NCBI GenBank assembly: GCA_017539165.1
Contig: JAFYHN010000045.1
Span: 1 to 58,658 of the forward strand
Source of the DNA: Eubacterium sp.
GTDB taxonomy: Bacteria; Bacillota; Clostridia; Lachnospirales; Lachnospiraceae
Direction of reading: 5' to 3'
DNA: 58,658 nt
The translations under genes were made by a program, and so were the position numbers. A model generated the notes under the pieces. It worked only from the letters and a program-made list of their open reading frames with translations, was not told the DNA's origin and did not search any database. Within the stretch, counting starts at the first letter, position 1; every line of letters starts with the position of its first letter. Below, piece after piece: positions 43,832-52,755 of the stretch.

Positions 43832-44650
43832 ATGAATAGTGATAACGGCAGAAAGATATTCCTGTCCGATCTGGACGGAAGTCTTCTGACTAAGGATAAA
43901 AAAGTTTCCCCGAAGACCATGGATGTGCTTAAAAGATTCGTGGCTGAGGGGAATACATTTGCTATATGCACAGGAAGAGATATCAACAGTGCTCTTTCGG
44001 TGTACGAAGGATTGGGTGTGACATTTAAAGGCAGCTACGTTGTTGCTTATAATGGCGGACAGATATACGACGTTGATAACAAATGTACGGTATTTCGCCA
44101 GGGTATCGAACAGGGACTCGCAAGAGAACTTCTGGATATGGCCAAGGAATATGGAATATACGTTCATACATACAATGATCATTTCATCCTTTCTGAAGTT
44201 TATAATGAATGTACGGAATATTACAGGAGGGTTATAAAAACTCCGCTGATCATTGCGGATGATATCACTCCTTATATGGATGTTCCTCCATGCAAGATTA
44301 TATGTATCGAGCTTCATGATCATGAAAAGCAGGAGCGGTTCCGCCTTGCGGTGCTGGATAAGTATTCGGACAAACTTGATCTTATGTACTCGAATGATTA
44401 TTATCTCGAACTTATTCCTAAGGGCTCCGGTAAGGGAAATGCCCTCATACGTCTCAGCGAATATCTGAATATTTCTCGCGAGAATACGATAGCAGCCGGT
44501 GACGGGGAGAATGATATATCCATGATTGAGGCAGCCGGACTTGGAATTGCTATGATAAATGCACCGGATGTCGTAAAACAGGCAGCCGATGTTGTGACAA
44601 AAACTGACAATGATCATGACGGACTTGCAGACATTTTAGCAAGTCAGTAA
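43832..44650 (+). CDS. HAD-superfamily Cof-type phosphatase
   Basis: 272 residues. The HAD motifs are complete: motif I FLSDLDGSLLTKDKK, motif II CTGRDIN, a Lys in PKGSGKGNALI, and motif IV GDGENDISMIEAAGLGIAM. This is the Cof/IIB subfamily, which typically dephosphorylates sugar phosphates, flavin or pyridoxal precursors. The substrate is not predictable. It follows hemZ by 39 bases and precedes the symporter by 31, possibly one transcript. Confidence 0.92.
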   Translation: MNSDNGRKIFLSDLDGSLLTKDKKVSPKTMDVLKRFVAEGNTFAICTGRDINSALSVYEGLGVTFKGSYVVAYNGGQIYDVDNKCTVFRQGIEQGLARELLDMAKEYGIYVHTYNDHFILSEVYNECTEYYRRVIKTPLIIADDITPYMDVPPCKIICIELHDHEKQERFRLAVLDKYSDKLDLMYSNDYYLELIPKGSGKGNALIRLSEYLNISRENTIAAGDGENDISMIEAAGLGIAMINAPDVVKQAADVVTKTDNDHDGLADILASQ

Positions 44651-44681
44651 GATATAAAAATTTAATGTGGAGGCTAGTATA

Positions 44682-46226
44682 ATGACAGTTGCACAAATTG
44701 GTATCGTAGTTTCTATTGTTATCTATCTGACAGGTATGCTTGTGGTCGGATTTCTGGCATCAAGAAAAACAAATGATGTCGGCGACTTCTATCTGGGTGG
44801 ACGTAAGCTTGGACCATTCGTTACAGCTATGAGTGCGGAAGCATCGGATATGAGTTCATACCTTCTGATGGGTGTTCCGGGAGTAGCATACTTTTCGGGA
44901 GTGGCGGATGCTGGATGGACTGCGATAGGACTTGCGGTGGGAACTTATCTCAACTGGCTTTTCGTGGCTAAAAAGCTCAGAAACTATACTGCAAAACTGG
45001 ATGCTATTACATTACCTGAGTATTTTAAGAAGAGATACAGAGATGAGAAGAATATAACTCTCCTTCTTGGAGCTTTTACGATCATCGTCTTCTTTATTCC
45101 ATATACAGCATCGGGATTTTCTGCGTGTGGAAAACTATTTGCAAATCTATTTGGTGTAAACTATCAGCTGGCAATGGTTGTTTCGGCCATCATTATTGTT
45201 GGATATACAACAACCGGTGGATTCCTGGCGGCTTCGCAGACAGACTTTATTCAGTCCATAGTTATGAGTATTGCTTTAGTGATAGTGCTTATCTATGGAG
45301 TTCATAATGCCGGAGGAATCGATGCGGTTATTTCAAATGCAAATAATCTTCGGGGATTCCTGGATTTTAATGCTACATATAATAACGTTACTTCTTCAGC
45401 GGATTCATACGGTCTCTTTAGTAAGATCACTACATTCTGCTGGGGACTGGGATACTTCGGTATGCCACATATCCTTCTCAGATTCATGGCTATCGAGAAT
45501 CCAAATAAGCTTAAGCTTTCGAGAAGAGTCGCATCTGTTTGGGTTGTTGTTTCACTGGCGGTAGCAACATTCCTTGGAATCGTCGGACGTGCCATGACTC
45601 AGGCTGGTGCACTTGATTCTCTTATTGAAGATCCTACATCAGCTTCCAAGGCAGAAACACTTATAGTTGTTCTTTCAGATCATATATCACAGAATGGATT
45701 CGGATATGCACTTATTGCCGGACTTATAATCGCCGGAATTCTTGCATCAACGATGTCTACTGCGGATTCACAGCTTATTGCTGCTTCATCTGCAGTGTCT
45801 GAAAACATAGTACAGGATGTGTTCAAGATCAAGCTTTCGGAAACGGCGGCTATGCTGACTGCGCGTCTGACACTTGTGATTGTTGCGATACTTGGTGTAT
45901 TCATCGCATGGAATCCTGATAGTTCTGTATTCAGCATTGTTTCATTTGCCTGGGCGGGCTTCGGCGCGGTGTTCGGACCGGCTATGATCATGTCGCTGTT
46001 CTGGAAGAGAACAAATAAGTATGGAACAGCAGCGGGAATGATAGCTGGAGCTGCTATGGTATTTATCTGGAAGTTCGGCGTCAGACCTATGGGTGGTGCA
46101 TGGAATCTCTATGAGCTTGCACCTGCATTTGTCGTAGCGCTTATCTTTATCGTGTTAGTGAGCCTTATTACTCCTGCGCCTGGTGAAGAAATAGCAAATG
46201 AATTTGAAGAAGTAAAGGCTATGTAA
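44682..46226 (+). CDS. putP: Sodium/proline symporter, SSS family
   Basis: 514 residues, about 13 membrane helices. The SSS-family signature is clear: DVGDFYLGGRKLGPFVTAMS, AEASDMSSYLLMGVPG (Na+/substrate site), GLIIAGILASTMSTADSQL (the STADS motif) and VSFAWAGFGAVFGPAM. It most closely resembles PutP, taking up L-proline with Na+; other SSS substrates remain possible. The ATG behind GTGGAGG is used; the upstream GTG is part of that site. A perfect bidirectional hairpin follows. Confidence 0.93.
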   Translation: MTVAQIGIVVSIVIYLTGMLVVGFLASRKTNDVGDFYLGGRKLGPFVTAMSAEASDMSSYLLMGVPGVAYFSGVADAGWTAIGLAVGTYLNWLFVAKKLRNYTAKLDAITLPEYFKKRYRDEKNITLLLGAFTIIVFFIPYTASGFSACGKLFANLFGVNYQLAMVVSAIIIVGYTTTGGFLAASQTDFIQSIVMSIALVIVLIYGVHNAGGIDAVISNANNLRGFLDFNATYNNVTSSADSYGLFSKITTFCWGLGYFGMPHILLRFMAIENPNKLKLSRRVASVWVVVSLAVATFLGIVGRAMTQAGALDSLIEDPTSASKAETLIVVLSDHISQNGFGYALIAGLIIAGILASTMSTADSQLIAASSAVSENIVQDVFKIKLSETAAMLTARLTLVIVAILGVFIAWNPDSSVFSIVSFAWAGFGAVFGPAMIMSLFWKRTNKYGTAAGMIAGAAMVFIWKFGVRPMGGAWNLYELAPAFVVALIFIVLVSLITPAPGEEIANEFEEVKAM

Positions 46227-46242
46227 AAGCTATGAAATAACA

Positions 46243-46270
46243 AAGAGGATGTCATGATCGACATCCTCTT
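46243..46270. terminator. Bidirectional terminator between putP and the CPBP gene
   Basis: AAGAGGATGTC and GACATCCTCTT form an 11-pair stem around ATGATC, followed by ATTTATA on plus and TTGTTATTTC on minus. It lies between convergent genes. Confidence 0.85.
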
Positions 46271-46299
46271 ATTTATATAGAAACAGTAAGAATGATTAA

Positions 46300-47154
46300 T
46301 TAGTGAGCGAGGGCTCTTACTGATTCTTTCTTCTTAAATGCCATGTGGAGCTGGATAAGTCCACAGATAAGCATTGGTACAAAAATAAGTAGAAGAGTTG
46401 CACTCTGTCCGAGTGTCATATCAACTGCCTTTGTAGCTTCGATAGATTCTGCTCTTTCAACGATGAAAAGATGCCAGAATTTATTTGAGAAATCAAAGAT
46501 TCCATGAAGTATGATACATGAGATGATATTTCCTGAAAGATAGTATATAGCACAGAATGCAATTCCGAAGACAAATGCATATGCCACCTGGGTAAGAGTT
46601 CCTACAACGTATTCAGGATGACCAGTCAGGTTTAAAAGATGGAATGCTCCGAATAAAGCAGATGAGATAAATGCAGCTTTAAATACGCCCTTCTTGTTGT
46701 CTCCGAAATATTCTTTGAATGAGTTGAAAAGGAAGCCTCTGCAGAGAATTTCTTCAAAAAGACCAGTGCACAGATTTGCAACCAGGTAAATAGCAACTAT
46801 AGGAAGAACAGAAAGTAAAGATTTTTCTGGTTTGGTATATTCGCTGTAAAACTGAAGACCTGTATAAATTAATATAAGGAATCCATGAATGAAAAGCCCT
46901 TTTCCAAGGTTCTTATCAGTAAAGCCCATTTTTATATCGTATATCTTTTTAACAACCAGGAGAATAGAAACAGAGAGTGCGATACGCTTAAATGTGTCAA
47001 ATAATTCTGAGAGAATATCATTTGATTTGATAGTTTCGCGAAGTCCTATTCCCTGAAGTAAAAATCTTGAACCTATGATTATCGCTAATGCTGCAACCAA
47101 TGCTAATCCTAGTGATAAAAAGAGTTTCTTTTTGTTTTTGAGATTTGTTTCCAT
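46300..47154 (-). CDS. CPBP-family intramembrane glutamic endopeptidase
   Basis: 284 residues, about eight membrane helices. The Abi/CPBP catalytic motifs are present: EEILCRGFLF (EExxxR), FGAFHLLN (FxxxH) and HGIFDFSN (HxxxD/N). Members process prenylated or other membrane proteins, and some give immunity to bacteriocins; the role here is open. AAAGGAAG lies before the ATG. Upstream is an elaborate promoter region with palindromes. The N-terminal KNKKK suggests a cytoplasmic start. Confidence 0.9.
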   Translation of the reverse strand: METNLKNKKKLFLSLGLALVAALAIIIGSRFLLQGIGLRETIKSNDILSELFDTFKRIALSVSILLVVKKIYDIKMGFTDKNLGKGLFIHGFLILIYTGLQFYSEYTKPEKSLLSVLPIVAIYLVANLCTGLFEEILCRGFLFNSFKEYFGDNKKGVFKAAFISSALFGAFHLLNLTGHPEYVVGTLTQVAYAFVFGIAFCAIYYLSGNIISCIILHGIFDFSNKFWHLFIVERAESIEATKAVDMTLGQSATLLLIFVPMLICGLIQLHMAFKKKESVRALAH

Positions 47155-47200
47155 TTTCTTTAACTTCCTTTCATGATTTGACGATACTATTGTGGTTCGT

Positions 47201-47277
47201 ATATTATTGCAATAAACATATTATTGCCACCGTCATACTATACGGTGTATAATATTATATGTTTTTGTGATTGTCAA
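47201..47277 (-). promoter_or_regulatory. Promoter of the CPBP gene with two palindromes
   Basis: Minus strand: TTGACA (47277-47272), 17 bases, TATTAT (47254-47249). Just downstream are CACCGT-N8-ACGGTG (47228-47247, around +1) and GCAATAA-N5-TTATTGC (47209-47227). ATATTATTGC is present twice, at 47201 and 47218. This is a consensus promoter with at least one probable operator; the regulator is not in the window. Confidence 0.7.
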
Positions 47278-47311
47278 GGATAAAATTAAAAAATTATGAA
47301 AATGGAAAAAA

Positions 47312-47347
47312 ATAAGAGAACGTATCTGATCGATATCGTTCTCTTAT
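47312..47347 (-). terminator. Terminator of ung
   Basis: On the minus strand ATAAGAGAACG pairs with CGTTCTCTTAT (11 pairs, with an inner partial TATC/GATA), followed by TTTTTTTT. It lies two bases past the ung stop. Confidence 0.85.
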
Positions 47348-47349
47348 GG

Positions 47350-48024
47350 TTAAATATTTTCAATCTGCCAGTCGATAGGAGTCTCTCCGTGTTCCTTCAG
47401 GAATTCATTTGCCTGACTGAAATGCTTGCATCCGAAGAATCCTCGATATGCTGAAAGTGGAGAAGGGTGCGGCGCTTCGAGTATGAGATGCTGAGGATTA
47501 TTCAGCATGCTTTTCTTGCTTCTTGCAAAACTTCCCCAAAGCATAAAGACAATCGGGCGGTTTTCTTCATTTACTATCTTAATGGCGGCGTCTGTGAATT
47601 CTTCCCAGCCTTTTCCCTGATGGGAAGCAGCCTGATGGGCGCGTACTGTAAGAACTGCATTCAGAAGAAGAACTCCCTGCTCGGCCCATTTAACAAGATA
47701 ACCATTATTTGGGATGGAACAACCGCAGTCGGATTCAAGTTCCTTATATATATTCTGAAGAGAAGGTGGTATATCTACTCCAGGTTTAACTGAAAATGAA
47801 AGTCCGTGAGCCTGTCCCGGTTCATGGTAAGGATCCTGTCCGATTATAACCACCTTAACGTCCTTGAGAGGAGTGAGGTGGAAGGCATTAAATATATCGT
47901 CTCCAGGTGGATAGACCGTGCAGGTGGAATACTCCCGACCAATATATTCAAAAAGTTTCTTATAATATTCTTTTCCGTATTCAGGTTTAAGGGCGGCTGC
48001 CCAGTCGTTAGTAATAGGTGGCAT
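47350..48024 (-). CDS. ung: Uracil-DNA glycosylase, family 1
   Basis: 224 residues, the normal Ung length. It removes uracil from DNA. The catalytic water-activating loop IGQDPYHEPGQAHGLSFSV carries the Asp, and the DNA-intercalation loop is EAPHPSPLSAYRGF with the catalytic His. AAAGGAG precedes the ATG by seven bases. It is a single gene on the minus strand with a strong terminator, and the dispersed repeat core lies just upstream. Confidence 0.97.
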   Translation of the reverse strand: MPPITNDWAAALKPEYGKEYYKKLFEYIGREYSTCTVYPPGDDIFNAFHLTPLKDVKVVIIGQDPYHEPGQAHGLSFSVKPGVDIPPSLQNIYKELESDCGCSIPNNGYLVKWAEQGVLLLNAVLTVRAHQAASHQGKGWEEFTDAAIKIVNEENRPIVFMLWGSFARSKKSMLNNPQHLILEAPHPSPLSAYRGFFGCKHFSQANEFLKEHGETPIDWQIENI

Positions 48025-48080
48025 GTGTTGGCTCCTTTTTGTGGAATTTGTGCGAATCTTGTATGCTCAACAACGCTTCC

Positions 48081-48110
48081 GCTCATGGCGGGCTCTCCCG
48101 AAGGACGCTT
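48081..48110. repeat. Copy of the repeat core found inside the rel-downstream element
   Basis: GCTCATGGCGGG-N-TCTCCCGAA and a following CGCTT match 41337-41368 apart from one substitution and a small indel. It holds the small overlapping hairpins CCGC-TCATG-GCGG and CGGG-CTCT-CCCG. It lies upstream of ung and 150 bases before moxR and lacks the long flanking arms. Confidence 0.55.
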
Positions 48111-48180
48111 ATTGTTCAATCAATTTTTTCATATTTTGAGAAAATTCGCAACACATAATTGGGGGAAGAAAGAAAAAATG

Positions 48181-48207
48181 TGATATAATATGAATATATG
48201 GTATAAT
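48181..48207 (+). promoter_or_regulatory. Tandem extended -10 promoters before moxR
   Basis: TGATATAAT (48181-48189) and TGGTATAAT (48199-48207) both have the TGn extension. No clear -35 boxes are seen. The interval 48025-48267 otherwise holds only the repeat core and A/T-rich sequence. Confidence 0.5.
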
Positions 48208-48267
48208 AATTTAATTACGAAGATAACGAATATTATAAAATATATTTTGCAGAGGGAGTTTTGTAAT

Positions 48268-49200
48268 ATGGATGTGAGTGTTCAGACACAGGCTGTTCAG
48301 GACAGTGTTAATTCGGTTATAAAGGGTAAGGAAAATGTAGTTAAGAAGGTTTTGGCTGCAGTTATAGCAGGTGGTCATATTCTGATGGAGGATATTCCGG
48401 GAGTAGGAAAGACAACGCTTGCAACTGCATTTGCCAAGAGCCTTTCTATGGAATATAAGAGAGTTCAGTTTACTCCAGACGTACTTCCGAGTGATATCCT
48501 GGGATTCTCTATGTACAACGCAGCTACGAAGGAATTTGAATACAGACCGGGTTCGGTATTCTGTAATCTGTTCCTTGCGGATGAGATCAATCGTACTTCT
48601 CCAAAGACTCAGTCTGCACTGCTTGAAGTTATGGAGGAGGGAACTGCTACGGTTGATGGGGTGACCAGAAAGCTTCCGGATCCTTTCGTTGTTATCGCAA
48701 CAGAGAATCCGTATGGTTCTTCTGGAACACAGCTGCTTCCTGAATCTCAGTTGGACAGATTCATGGTCTGTCTTTCTATGGGATATCCGGAGCATGAGGA
48801 TGCAGTGAAGATCCTTAAGGGAAATGCCTCTAATCCTATCTCAAAAGTACAGAAGGTTATAGGAATAGAAGAACTGGTTGAACTCAGACGTCAGTCGAAT
48901 GACATGTTTGTTCGAGATGAGATATATGAATACATAGTAGATCTTGTTGAAGAAACAAGAGTAAATGACATTTTCTCGATGGGTGCAAGCCCAAGAGGAA
49001 CCATTGCCATCCTTAAGATGGCTAAGGCTATGGCTGTAATCGATGGTCGTGATTTTGTAACGGCTGAAGATGTGCAGGATGTCGTTAAGGATACTCTGGG
49101 ACACAGGGTTAAGTTGGGACAGCGTGCAAGAGCACAGGGAATGAATATGGATGGAGCGGTTAAGGCTCTTATTCAGACTGTAAAAGTTCCTAGACTGTAA
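48268..49200 (+). CDS. MoxR-family AAA+ ATPase
   Basis: 310 residues, cytoplasmic. Walker A EDIPGVGKTTLA, Walker B FLADEINRTSPKTQSALLE (with sensor residues), ATENP and a C-terminal lid RAQGMNMDGAVKAL. MoxR ATPases act as chaperones for cofactor insertion or wall/periplasmic assembly with DUF58 and transglutaminase partners, exactly the genes that follow. The ATG after GAGGGAG is chosen; a longer frame starting at 48190 would begin near the predicted transcription start. It leads a four-gene operon. Confidence 0.93.
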   Translation: MDVSVQTQAVQDSVNSVIKGKENVVKKVLAAVIAGGHILMEDIPGVGKTTLATAFAKSLSMEYKRVQFTPDVLPSDILGFSMYNAATKEFEYRPGSVFCNLFLADEINRTSPKTQSALLEVMEEGTATVDGVTRKLPDPFVVIATENPYGSSGTQLLPESQLDRFMVCLSMGYPEHEDAVKILKGNASNPISKVQKVIGIEELVELRRQSNDMFVRDEIYEYIVDLVEETRVNDIFSMGASPRGTIAILKMAKAMAVIDGRDFVTAEDVQDVVKDTLGHRVKLGQRARAQGMNMDGAVKALIQTVKVPRL

Positions 49201-49220
49201 CACGGGAGAGATTAGATAAT

Positions 49221-50324
49221 ATGACTTTGTCTGCGCGACAGCAGCGAAAACTTCAGAAGGAACGTGAGAGGTTGAAGAAACCTCTGAGAACTGTTGTACA
49301 TCCAATGGGGATTATTAATTATGCGGTTCAGCTGGCGATAGCCCTTTATATGTACGACTTCCTTCGGAACTTTTTCATGATGCTGGTTGTTTCTATTGTT
49401 ATAGCTTCACCAATCTTCGACCTTCTTGGTCTTTTCTTTGCGTATAGAGGAATAAGTGTCCGTATAGTTGCTCCTGAGAAAAATGTCACCAGGAATTCCA
49501 TAGGATATCTGAGGCTTGTTCTGGATAACAGATCTATAGTTGTTTCATATGATACCTGTGTAAAACTGGATACTGAGAATACATTTTATCAGGATAAGAG
49601 CGGCGCTATCCTGTCTCTTCCTGCCAGCGCACGTAAAAGCTTCGAACATCATATCCCGTTAAAATACTCTATGAATGGTATATATAAATTCTCTGTAGAA
49701 AATATAACCATACGTGATCTTATGGGATTTGTTTCTATAAGAAAGAAACAGGATTCGTCTGCTGAGGTTCATGTTTTTCCGGAAAGTATCTCAAATATCG
49801 AACTGGATATGCAGGATATATCCAGAGGTATGACTGAGAGTGAGGAAACGGTGAAGAAGGGACATGACTTTGCGGATGTATCGGATGTCAGGGAATATAT
49901 TCCGGGAGATAAGCTTATGAGTATCCACTGGAAATTGTCGGCAAAGAGAGACATTCTGATGGTCAAAGACAGAGTATCTATGTCGGATCAACAGATGGTA
50001 ATCCTGACTGAACTCTGTGGGTCTGATGAAGAAGTAGATGAGATCCTCGGACTGACATATGCAGTGATTGAGAAGATGGTTCGGGATCAGACCTATGTCA
50101 GACTTATGTGGTGGAGTGAAGGGAACTTTGCTTTTGAAGAGAGACACATAATGAATCTGGAAAATCTGAGAGATGCATTTTCGGATATCTATTATGAGAA
50201 GATATATAATGATAGTGAAAAGACTAAGGGTTATATGAGAAGCATACATCCTGAACTTAAGGCATATGTAAATATATGTATGAAGGATGGAAAGGCAGAT
50301 GCGGTTGTGGTTGAGCAGGACTAG
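49221..50324 (+). CDS. DUF58-domain membrane protein
   Basis: 367 residues. A basic N-terminus (QQRKLQKERERLKKP) and two close membrane helices (~30-75) come first. A beta domain follows, then the DUF58 part with DVREYIPGDKLMSIHWKLSAKRDILMVKDR, the family hallmark, in a von Willebrand A-like fold. Function is inferred from context only: DUF58 proteins are nearly always encoded with MoxR and a transglutaminase-like protein and may be involved in surface protein assembly. CGGGAGAG precedes the ATG. Confidence 0.9.
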   Translation: MTLSARQQRKLQKERERLKKPLRTVVHPMGIINYAVQLAIALYMYDFLRNFFMMLVVSIVIASPIFDLLGLFFAYRGISVRIVAPEKNVTRNSIGYLRLVLDNRSIVVSYDTCVKLDTENTFYQDKSGAILSLPASARKSFEHHIPLKYSMNGIYKFSVENITIRDLMGFVSIRKKQDSSAEVHVFPESISNIELDMQDISRGMTESEETVKKGHDFADVSDVREYIPGDKLMSIHWKLSAKRDILMVKDRVSMSDQQMVILTELCGSDEEVDEILGLTYAVIEKMVRDQTYVRLMWWSEGNFAFEERHIMNLENLRDAFSDIYYEKIYNDSEKTKGYMRSIHPELKAYVNICMKDGKADAVVVEQD

Positions 50325-50355
50325 ATGCTTTGTCAGATAAGCCATTAGGCGGGTT

Positions 50356-52731
50356 ATGATGAGTATGAATGGAAATGGATTTAACACAGTTTCAAAAGAA
50401 AAGAAAAGAAGACGCAGATCTGCGTGGCAGAATGAGGATGTGCGTCCTTTTGAGATGTGTAAAGGTCTGGAAATCGACAGCTCTGTATATGAGATAAGTG
50501 AGAATAGATATTACTCGCTGATGTTGAAGGGTTTTGTCGTATATCTTATAACGGCGGGAGGACTTGGTTCGTATCTGACCGCTATGGATGTGGAGTTCAA
50601 TCAGCTCATATTTAATCTTATAGTATTTGCCACCGCCATATTATGTGCGATGCTTTATCACAGCTGGAAATCTGAAAATCTGGGATATCTTGTTTTCTTC
50701 GCTTTTTATGCTTCGCTTATGATACTTTTTAAAGACTATATTAACTCGGGTTTCTACGGTGTTCTGAATGCAACTATAGACAGGGCGTCGATTTATTTCG
50801 ATACAGAAGGTCTTCAGTTATATAATGAGCGTATCTCCAACAGATATGTGGCGGTAACGGTTTCCATGTCTATAATCGGTGTGGCTATGAATGTACTTTT
50901 GAATAACTACATTCTCAGGCGCGCAAGATATATGATAGCGATCGCGATGACGCTCACATTTAACGTTGCTGCATTTTACATGCATATGGAGCCGGATACT
51001 ATCTATATAGTGATGCTTATGGCCGGAATAGTTATGACTTACGTTCTGAAGAGTGGTGTTCACTATGAACTTAGTCGTCGTGATCATATCTTTGGAAGAA
51101 CGAAGAAGGGGCTGACTTATAAGCTGGATTATCGTTCGTTGTGGCAGGGGATTGTAACAGTGTCGCTATTTGTTCTTGCGATTATTGCCGCGATGAGTAC
51201 GATATATAATAAAGTGACGTATGATGCTGAACAGATTCAGAGTGAGAATAAGGAAGCAACTAGGGAAATGTTCCAGAACTTTATCATGCTCGGTGTCTTC
51301 GGTTTTATAAACTATTATCCTAACAACGGTGGTCTTTCGACTGGTGAGCTGGGAGGCGTTTCGACTATCAATCTGGATTACCAGCCGGATCTGAATGTTA
51401 TCTATACGCCGTACTCATATCAGATGTTGTATATTAAATGTTTTGAAGGGGATACCTATATTCCTCATGAGAATAAGTGGTACCGTGATGAAAGCTTTGA
51501 ACAAAAGAAATCAAGTTATCCTTCGGAGGTAAAGGCTCTTAAGGAGGCTTATGAAGCTGGTGAAGAGGGAACGAGTCAGGCTCATATTACAGTTACAAAT
51601 GTAGAAGCTTCGGCATTGTCATATCAGCCGTATTATTCTGAGGGAGATAGAAAACCCTTATTTACCAGACAGTCCATGACGTATACAGTTTATCCAAAAC
51701 TGGATCAGAATAAAACGGAGGCGAAGGCTTCTCTCGAGGGACAGAAGTCTACATATCTTTATGTAGCGGATGAGAATAAAGAAGTTATAGATGATTTTAT
51801 AAAAGAAGCAGGATTTACAAAGGGAACTCCTATGGAGGTGGTAAAGCAGATAAAAGATTACTACGAAGAAAATATACCATACACCATACGTCCTGGTGCA
51901 ACCCCATGGAGAAAAGATTTTGTCAACTATTTCCTTACAAAAAACAAGAAGGGTTATTGTGCACATTTTGCATCAGCAGCTACGCTTATTCTGAGAAGGA
52001 TGGGTATCCCTGCGAGGTATTGTGAAGGATATGCTATATCATTCAATCAGGTACTTAACAAAGGTGAAAGGGTTGAAAATGCAGAGTATAGCGATTATTA
52101 TGATGGTTACAACGAGCTGGGCGAAACGGCAGTTGTCAGAGTGACGGCAACAGATGCAGATGCTCATGCCTGGGTTGAGGTGTATGATGATAACTTTGGA
52201 TGGACGCAGGTTGAGGTGACCCCGCCTTCTGGTCTGGAAGAAGAGGATGATGGACAGTCATTCTGGGATACATTTAACAATCTCTTCGGTGATGGAAGTG
52301 AGAATGCCAACGAGAAGGTTGATACCGGAAATGGAGGTTTTACTCTTTCTGAGGCAGATGCATTTATGAAATATCTTGCGATAATATTCCTGGCAGTGAT
52401 AGCTGGAGGAGCACTCTTCTACTTTGGACTGAGGATGTATCCGGATCTCAGATATGCGGTTGACTATCAGAGGGCCGGTTTAAATGATAAACTGATCCTC
52501 AAGTATTCCAGGTTTGTACGGCGCAAAAAGAAGAAGGATGAATCTTTTAGAACTAAGATGAATTATTCGGATCAGATGGATTATCTTATGCCGTATTCTG
52601 AATCTGCAAGAGATCGTATGAAAGATATACTCGAGAGAGCGGGTTTCTCTAAGCATGAGATATCAGAAGAAGAATTCAGTTTCGCGGATCAGACTGTGGA
52701 AGAACTGAAAAAGAAGAAGGAAAAATTATAA
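50356..52731 (+). CDS. TgpA-like transglutaminase-domain membrane protein
   Basis: 791 residues. About seven membrane helices span the first ~280 residues, an extracytoplasmic transglutaminase-like domain follows (~460-630), then another membrane helix and a cytoplasmic charged tail (~700-791). The catalytic triad is seen in KKGYCAHFASAATLILRRMGIPARYCEGY (Cys), DADAHAWVEVY (His) and NFGWTQVEVTPP (Asp region). Such proteins may crosslink or cleave surface or wall proteins. Three closely spaced in-frame ATGs make the exact start uncertain. It is the third gene of the MoxR operon. Confidence 0.9.
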   Translation: MMSMNGNGFNTVSKEKKRRRRSAWQNEDVRPFEMCKGLEIDSSVYEISENRYYSLMLKGFVVYLITAGGLGSYLTAMDVEFNQLIFNLIVFATAILCAMLYHSWKSENLGYLVFFAFYASLMILFKDYINSGFYGVLNATIDRASIYFDTEGLQLYNERISNRYVAVTVSMSIIGVAMNVLLNNYILRRARYMIAIAMTLTFNVAAFYMHMEPDTIYIVMLMAGIVMTYVLKSGVHYELSRRDHIFGRTKKGLTYKLDYRSLWQGIVTVSLFVLAIIAAMSTIYNKVTYDAEQIQSENKEATREMFQNFIMLGVFGFINYYPNNGGLSTGELGGVSTINLDYQPDLNVIYTPYSYQMLYIKCFEGDTYIPHENKWYRDESFEQKKSSYPSEVKALKEAYEAGEEGTSQAHITVTNVEASALSYQPYYSEGDRKPLFTRQSMTYTVYPKLDQNKTEAKASLEGQKSTYLYVADENKEVIDDFIKEAGFTKGTPMEVVKQIKDYYEENIPYTIRPGATPWRKDFVNYFLTKNKKGYCAHFASAATLILRRMGIPARYCEGYAISFNQVLNKGERVENAEYSDYYDGYNELGETAVVRVTATDADAHAWVEVYDDNFGWTQVEVTPPSGLEEEDDGQSFWDTFNNLFGDGSENANEKVDTGNGGFTLSEADAFMKYLAIIFLAVIAGGALFYFGLRMYPDLRYAVDYQRAGLNDKLILKYSRFVRRKKKKDESFRTKMNYSDQMDYLMPYSESARDRMKDILERAGFSKHEISEEEFSFADQTVEELKKKKEKL

Positions 52732-52755
52732 AAAGGAAGATTAGAAGTATATTAT

